Shown here in pieces: positions 58,500-64,000 of a DNA stretch of 64,000 nt; the stretch's first letter is position 1; every line of letters starts with the position of its first letter. Where the stretch lies: contig VNKQ01000009.1 of the NCBI GenBank assembly GCA_016508695.1, forward strand, positions 868,001 through 932,000, given 5' to 3'. A program made the translations under genes and the position numbers. A model generated the notes under the pieces. The model had not been told where the DNA came from and did not search any database. It saw only the letters and a list, made by a program, of their open reading frames with translations. The stretch comes from Hyphodiscus hymeniophilus (Eukaryota > Ascomycota > Leotiomycetes > Helotiales > Hyphodiscaceae).

Positions 58500-59260
58500 G
58501 GATATTGAGATCTTATTACTAGATATATACGGCGGAGAACAAAATAAACTTAAGGGGTTTATCTTTTAAGTAAAGCTCTACTTTACTTTTAATAAAGACA
58601 AGTTTAAGTCCGATATAGAGAGAATCCTATTTATAATCTCAAGACTAGAAAAAGAAGTACTTAACTAGATTAAAGGCTATGCTAAAGACTATATAGTTAA
58701 TACTAACGACCGAGAAGCTATTATTACGACTATAAAAAAAGATACTTAAAACTTATTTAAGTCGCTACTAAGTTTTATATTAATCTTTCGGATAATATTC
58801 GGAGTAATCGATAAAGTATAATAAGCCAAACGAATTATTTAAGTCCTTAAGTAGCGAGGGTCCGTAACTAATTATACGTTTAAGTTTTAAAGATATATAA
58901 CTCGAACTAAGTAAAACGACGACGCACTTAAAGCCTAATATTACTAAGGACTTAAAGATATAATTAAAGACAAGCTAGTTAAAGAAGACAAACCCGGCTT
59001 AATACTTAAAATAATAGAACTAGCTTATCGAATTAATAACCGACTCTATAAAAGAAGCTTAAAAAAGAAAGGCTTTTACGATTCTAAATACTAACGACTA
59101 TAATAGAAATACAAACGTTAAAGCTATAAGGAACTTATAGAGCTTAATACTATAGTAAGAAAAGAACTCTCCCCTAAAAGTAAATAAAAATATATAGAAG
59201 AACGCACGTATTTTAACTATAGTAAGACAAGCTATATAGTAAGGAATTATTATACTAGAA
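58500..59260 (+). pseudogene. gag relic with decayed zinc knuckle
   Basis: Translation shows a retrotransposon gag core (LKGFIF, then KLYFTFNKDKFKSDIERILF, then NTNDREAIITTI). Near 59208-59252 the CCHC knuckle survives as FNYSKTSYIVRNYY, with Cys and His positions turned to Tyr and other residues (TGT to TAT and CAT to TAT type changes), so the nucleocapsid motif is lost. Stops occur throughout. Confidence 0.7.
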
Positions 59261-60429
59261 GAAACGCTTAAGGAAGAGCTTAATAAAGAGGCGGATCTCG
59301 CGGTAGATTTAAAAGTAAGAACCTAAGAAAGGAAATAATTACTATTACTATCTAAAGAAAAGAATAAGATAACGGGCCTATATAGTTATGCGCTATATTA
59401 TAATTACTATTTATAAAGATATCTTAAGAAGAGATTGTAAAAAGATTTAAATAGATTAGTATTAATAATAAGGATAGCGAAATATAAACTATAAAGGAAT
59501 CGTCCTCCGAAAAAGACATTAAACTTATTACGAAATACTATTATAAAGCTACTCTTAAGACTATTAGTCCTAGTAACTCTTAGTATACGACTCTAATAAA
59601 GATCGCGGAATAATACCCAATTATAAAACCGCGTATAAAGGTAATATATAAAAAGAAGCTATAAAAGTAAAAAGAGATACTTAAAGAACTTACTCAAGAA
59701 GAACTCCTCTAGTATTATATCTTATCGAGAACTAAGATAATATAAGAACTAGAAATAGAGTTTCGAGAAGAATAAATAAAAAAAGTAAGACGATAAACCA
59801 AACAAGTAAGAATCGGGAATATAAGCGTACTAGAGTATTAAGAAGAAGGACTTAATAGGCTTATATTATACTAGCTAAAGCTCTATTACTTTAAGGAAGC
59901 TATTATTATATAAATAAAAGAAGCTATGACTATCTTAGTACCCCGAGTTACTAAAAGCTAATAATATTACGATAAACTATCCGAAAATATCGACTATAAA
60001 CTAGAACTAACTAAAATAATCTAAGTATTAGGCGTTATAAAAGAATAGATACGAAAAGTAATAAAGGACGTAAAAGAAAAGAATAATATCGCTAGACTTA
60101 ATTACCCTCGATATAAAGAACTAATATAAAGCGCTTACTATACGGATAATTATCTTATTTACTACTCTTTAAAAATAGATTACAAAAGGTTTTTATAACG
60201 AGTAAACCCTATTTATTAGCTAGAAATCGTACTAAAGGGATTATAAACGGACTTCCTATTTAAATTACTATTAGGATTAAATAGCGAATCGTTAAAAAAC
60301 TAAGAGGCACTAGAGGAAGAAGGCTACCTCTAGAACGCTATAAAGAGCCTAGGAACCTATATAATAGACGGCTATATATAATAGGAGTAAGATAATAACT
60401 CCTACTCTTAATCCGTCTTAACGGATACT

Positions 60430-60720
60430 TTTTGTAAGTAATAGTAAACTCGGGAGTAATAAGTAACTTTATTAATATAAAAGTAATTATAAACAAATTC
60501 AGAATTCTTAAGAAGCAAGACCTATATAATTTGAGTATTATTAATAGAGAGACGATTGGGTTTAATAAGGGAATAGTAACTTATAAAACTAAACGTCTTT
60601 AAATAAAAACTATAAAGGGATATACTAAAGAAATCTAGCTTAATCTCATTACTATAGGGACTTACGTAATAATTCTTAATATACTTTGGCTTTAACTTTA
60701 TAATCCGCTAATTAACTAGA
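60430..60720 (+). pseudogene. Retroviral-type aspartic protease relic
   Basis: Reads VNSGVISNFINIKV where an active retrotransposon protease has D-S-G; GAC has become AAC, so the catalytic Asp is Asn. A later I-L-N-I-L-W/stop segment matches the family's hydrophobic I-L-G-x-x-W-L motif. Broken by stops. Confidence 0.6.
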
Positions 60721-60999
60721 AATAAAGAAGTATTACCCTAAGCTAATATTCGTATCGATATAATAATAAAACACTCTAAGGAGATAATAAATCTCTTAAC
60801 CAAGAAGAGTTATATGCGACTACCCTAAGTTTAGAGGACTAAGCCTAGGCCTCTACGCTAAAGCGAATACTAGCGGCGTATAAGAAATATAAGTTTCTAT
60901 TTCGGGAAGCCCTTCTCGACAAGGCCCTTCTAAAGCATAAGCTATAGGATCACGAGATACTTATTAAGCTAGGAAAGAGTCTTATGTTTAGACTAATCT

Positions 61000-61650
61000 A
61001 TTAGCTATTAGCAAAGGAGTTAGCTATATATAAGGAGTATATTAACTTAAATCTAAAAAAGGGATTTATAAGACTATTTACGTTACTAATAGTAAGTCTA
61101 CTTTTATTTATACTAAAGAAAAACGGAAAGTTAAGACCTTATATTAATTATTATTAACTTAATAATATTATAGTTAAGGATTAGTATCCGCTACCCTTAA
61201 TTAACAAGTTATATAATAGATTAAAAGAAATGCAATACTTTACTTACTTAAATATACGAGGGGCTTATAACCTTATACGCATTAAGTTAAGAAAAGAATA
61301 GAAGATAGCGTTTAGGATACAATATAGGCTATATAAATATATAGTTATACTATTCGGATTAACTAATATACCCGTATTATACTAACGACTAGTTAATAAT
61401 ACTCTATACGAATATTTAGATATCTTCGTTATTATATACTTAAATAATATTCTAATATTCTTTAAAAACGAAGTAAAATATATTAAACATATAAGAAAAG
61501 TCCTCGCGAAGCTCGTAAAGATACTTCTTATATTAGAGTTAGAGAAATATAAGTTTTATAAAGAAGAAGTAACTTTTCTAGAATTCCTTATTAAACGAAA
61601 TAAGATAAGAATAAACCTAGAGAAAGTAAGAGTTATAATCAAATAAAAGG
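61000..61650 (+). pseudogene. Reverse transcriptase relic
   Basis: Clear RT blocks: KGFIRLFTLL, then FILKKNGKLRPYINYY, then YPLPLIN, then YKYIVILFGLTNIP. The catalytic Y-x-D-D box is present as YLNN (61437-61448), both Asp codons turned to Asn codons, so polymerase activity is impossible. Followed by FLEFLI and EV-stop-SFLGFTNFY (the family's F-L-G-F-x-N-F-Y/R). Confidence 0.82.
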
Positions 61651-61799
61651 AACTAAGAACTATTAAAGAAGTTTAGTCCTTTTTAGGGTTTACTAACTTC
61701 TACTAAAGATTTATCTTAAATTACTTAGTAATAGCGAAACTACTTACTAAACTTATATAAAAAAATAGAAAGTAAGAATAGACTAAGGAAGCCTAGTAA

Positions 61800-62120
61800 G
61801 CTTTTAATAAACTTAAGGCACGATTCGCATCGGCCCCTATCTTTACTATATTTAACTTAAAACGAAAGACAATCTTAGAAACGGATATATTTGATTTTAC
61901 TATTAGAGTAGTAATTAGCTAGCCCGATAATAAAAGAAAGCTTAGACTAATTGCGTATTATTTACGAAAACTCTCGCTAATAAAGTTAAACTATAACGTT
62001 TATAATAAGGAATTACTTACTATTATTATAGTATTTAAATAGTAGAGAGTATACTTAAAAGGCCTAGAATACTAGGTTTAGGTATAGACGGACTATAAGA
62101 ACCTTATAACCTTTATTATA
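61800..62120 (+). pseudogene. RNase H relic
   Basis: FASAPIFTIF, then TILETDIFDFTIRVV mark the RNase H start; the first catalytic Asp (in E-T-D) survives, but stops follow. Further on, KLSLIKLNYNVYNKELLTII and TDYKNLI match the Ty3/gypsy RNase H layout. Confidence 0.7.
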
Positions 62121-62439
62121 ATAAAGATCCTTAATAAAAGATAGGTTAGATAATTAGAAATACTCTTAGTATATAACTTTACTATCTTATACCAAAAAGG
62201 ATTAGAAAACGTAAGAATAAACGCGCTAAGCTACTAATAGGAGTATAATGGCAAGCTAATAAAAAGGCCCCGCGTAATACTTAAAGAAGTTAATAAAGAT
62301 ATAGAGTATAATTACGAACTCTTAGCTATAATCTTTATTATAAAAGATAAGGATCTAGAAGTACGAATTAAAAGTAGTATATCGATAAGACGAATACGCT
62401 ATTAAAATCCTTAAAAACCTAACGAAGGACTTTTACGTA

Positions 62440-63500
62440 GACTACTAAAGAATACTATAGTATAAAAGATTAGTATATATTTTAGCAAGACTAAGATATA
62501 AGTTCGTTTGCACGTAATACTTATTATTAGCCTATAGATATTAAGGTATTAATAAAACCCTTAAAAGGTTATTACGAGACTACTACTTCTTAGGGATAAA
62601 AAAGGTAATAGAGAAAGAAGTCTTAGAATATAATTTATATAATAAGAGTAAGCCGAATCGATATATACTATATAGGCTACTATAATCGGCCTTAGTACCT
62701 AAAAAGGTATAGAAATTAATAGCCTTCGATTTTATAGTTAAATTATTACTATCTAAGGAACTAATAACGAACGTCGTCTATAACCTTATCTAAGTAGTCG
62801 TTAACCGACTAACTAAGTATAAATACTTTATATTATATAAGGAAGGAAGTAATATAATAGAACTTATATATATATTTATTAAAATAGTTATTAGTTAATA
62901 TAGTCTACTAGACGAAATCACGTTAGACAAGGATAAGTTATTTACTTTTAAGTTCTAGTTATTACTAATAGTATAACTAGGAGTAAACCACAAACTATCT
63001 ATAGTATTTTACCCGTAAACAGACGAATAAACGGAAAGACTAAACTAAACGTTAGAATAATACTTAAGGAGTTATATTAACTATAATTAGGATAACTAAG
63101 TAAAACTCTTACTAGTAGTAAAATTTGTATATAATAGTACTAAGAGCGAGCCTATTAGAATATTACTATTCTTCGCGAACTATAAATACTAGCCGGAAGT
63201 ATATTAATAACCGAGAAAGGATAAACAAATAGCCTAGTATACTCTTGTAATAGCTAACTACCTATAAAGACTTTACGAGCAATTAGCTAGGGATATCTAG
63301 TTTGTCGGATTAAGAATAATAACTTACGCAAATAAAAAGCGAAGTATAAAGCCTATACTTAAAGAGGGGGATAAAGTCTACCTCTTGCGAAAAAACATTA
63401 AAACAAAGAGGCCAAGTACTAAACTTGATTTTAAGAAGTTAAGACTATTTGAAATTCTAAAGAAAATTAGAGTAGTTAATTATTAGCTAAAACTACTAGC
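62440..63500 (+). pseudogene. Integrase relic
   Basis: The zinc-binding H2C2 region has lost its His/Cys (YRYYGINKTLKRLLRDYYFL-like, then EYNLYNKSKPNRY). The core shows LIAFDFIVKLLLSKE, then VVNRLTKYKYF, then ITLDKDKLFTFKF, matching the catalytic-core layout of gypsy integrases with partial loss of key residues. The C-terminal GPY/F-like region (LKEGDKVYLLRKNI-like reading) follows. Multiple stops. Confidence 0.72.
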
Positions 63501-63639
63501 AAAATCCCGATTACACCTAGTATTCTATATATCGTTACTAGAACTAGTAAAGGGACTAACTATAATAGTTATAAACGCAAATATTTAACTAGAAAACAAC
63601 TTAGACGTATACAAAGTAAAAGGAATAGTAAGTATTAAA

Positions 63640-63765
63640 AGAAATAAGAGTAAGTAGGAATACCTTATTAAGTAGAAAGAGTACGACGAAATAGATAATA
63701 TATAAGAACTTACGAGAAACCTTAATTATTTAGATCTCTTAAGATAGTTTCGTTAAAAACGAAGG
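63640..63765 (+). pseudogene. Chromodomain relic at integrase C-terminus
   Basis: A segment reads EYLIK-stop-KEYDEIDNI-stop-ELTRNLNYLDLL. Intact chromodomains have Y-L-V-K-W-x-G-Y-x-x-x-x-x-T-W-E-P; both stops fall on the expected Trp codons (TGG to TAG). This places the element among chromoviruses, which use the domain for targeting to heterochromatin. Confidence 0.65.
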
Positions 63766-64000
63766 CATCTAATATAAGAGGGTCGTCTTGTATACTCTAA
63801 TCGAGATTTACTAAACCTAGGGATACGTTTAATAAGAAGGAGTCTAACTCGAAGGCGGGGAACTAAGGGGTTAAGGAAGAAGTAGGGTTTTCCTAACTCG
63901 GGATAGCCTTAGGACGAGGCCCACGAAAGAACTAACAAACTCTTTTAAGAGGTTTATAGTAACTAGGGGAGTTATAAGAAGATTTTCCTTGAATATACTT

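Larger units (their letters stand above)
57914..64000 (+). mobile_element. RIP-degraded Ty3/gypsy chromovirus-type retrotransposon, 3' end outside the window
   Basis: About 6.1 kb of AT-rich DNA reads, with many stops, in the order gag - protease - reverse transcriptase - RNase H - integrase - chromodomain on the plus strand, the classic order of Ty3/gypsy (chromovirus) elements. Individual domains are listed separately. No open frame of useful length remains. Mutations turn Trp, Gln, Arg and Cys codons into stops and other residues and raise TpA, consistent with RIP on both strands. No 3' LTR is seen before the window ends. The element is dead. Confidence 0.85.

Noticed and set aside
1..64000. 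tRNA, rRNA, CRISPR or prophage features
   Set aside because: No tRNA B-box with a cloverleaf, rRNA or spaced repeats were recognised by eye; CRISPR and phage are not expected in this eukaryotic sequence.

Overview
The window is nuclear DNA of a filamentous ascomycete (Pezizomycotina). Most genes carry one to five spliceosomal introns of about 45-60 nt with GTRNGT donors, CTNAC-like branch sites and YAG acceptors. There is a HET-domain gene, small secreted cysteine-rich proteins, and a transposon block degraded in the way repeat-induced point mutation (RIP) does it. A Leotiomycete-like source is possible, but the sequence alone does not fix the class. All gene models below were spliced by hand from reading frame, donor/acceptor sites and protein-family conservation.

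Layout. 1.2-17.5 kb is ordinary gene space: a GNAT acetyltransferase, a mitochondrial type II NADH dehydrogenase, a tentative small gene, the AAA ATPase Cdc48, a large coiled-coil orphan, a small two-helix membrane protein and an unknown minus-strand gene. 18.8-22.9 kb is a secreted-protein island: a Ser/Thr-rich GPI-type protein, a single-module eight-cysteine protein, and a protein with two copies plus a stub of the same module. 23.4-28.1 kb has a small hypothetical protein, a 2EXR-type protein and Phs1 (3-hydroxyacyl-CoA dehydratase).

28.5-41.4 kb holds an orphan multi-exon gene, an Mpv17/PMP22-family membrane protein, a Gly-rich plus BTB-like protein, a double-PH-domain protein, and the ribosome-maturation GTPase Efl1/Ria1 with a 21-nt microexon. 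42.2-44.2 kb is a HET-domain gene interrupted by two in-frame stops. 46.0-54.8 kb has a small secreted protein with an internal duplication, SmD2, a mitochondrial 3-hydroxyisobutyryl-CoA hydrolase, an Ams2/Spt21-type GATA factor with one frame discontinuity, and the RPA small subunit.

At about 56.25 kb the composition switches abruptly to very AT-rich, stop-riddled DNA that runs to the end. It contains a minus-strand pogo/Fot1-like transposase relic, followed by a plus-strand Ty3/gypsy chromovirus relic (gag, protease, RT, RNase H, integrase, chromodomain). The gypsy relic seems to begin inside the Fot1-like element and continues past the window.

The housekeeping genes cover separate core jobs: respiration, proteostasis, very-long-chain fatty acid synthesis, splicing, ribosome biogenesis, valine catabolism and DNA replication/repair. 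They show no operon-like logic. The features most worth following up are the eight-cysteine secreted family, the duplicated small secreted protein, the broken HET gene and the nested, RIP-degraded transposons.
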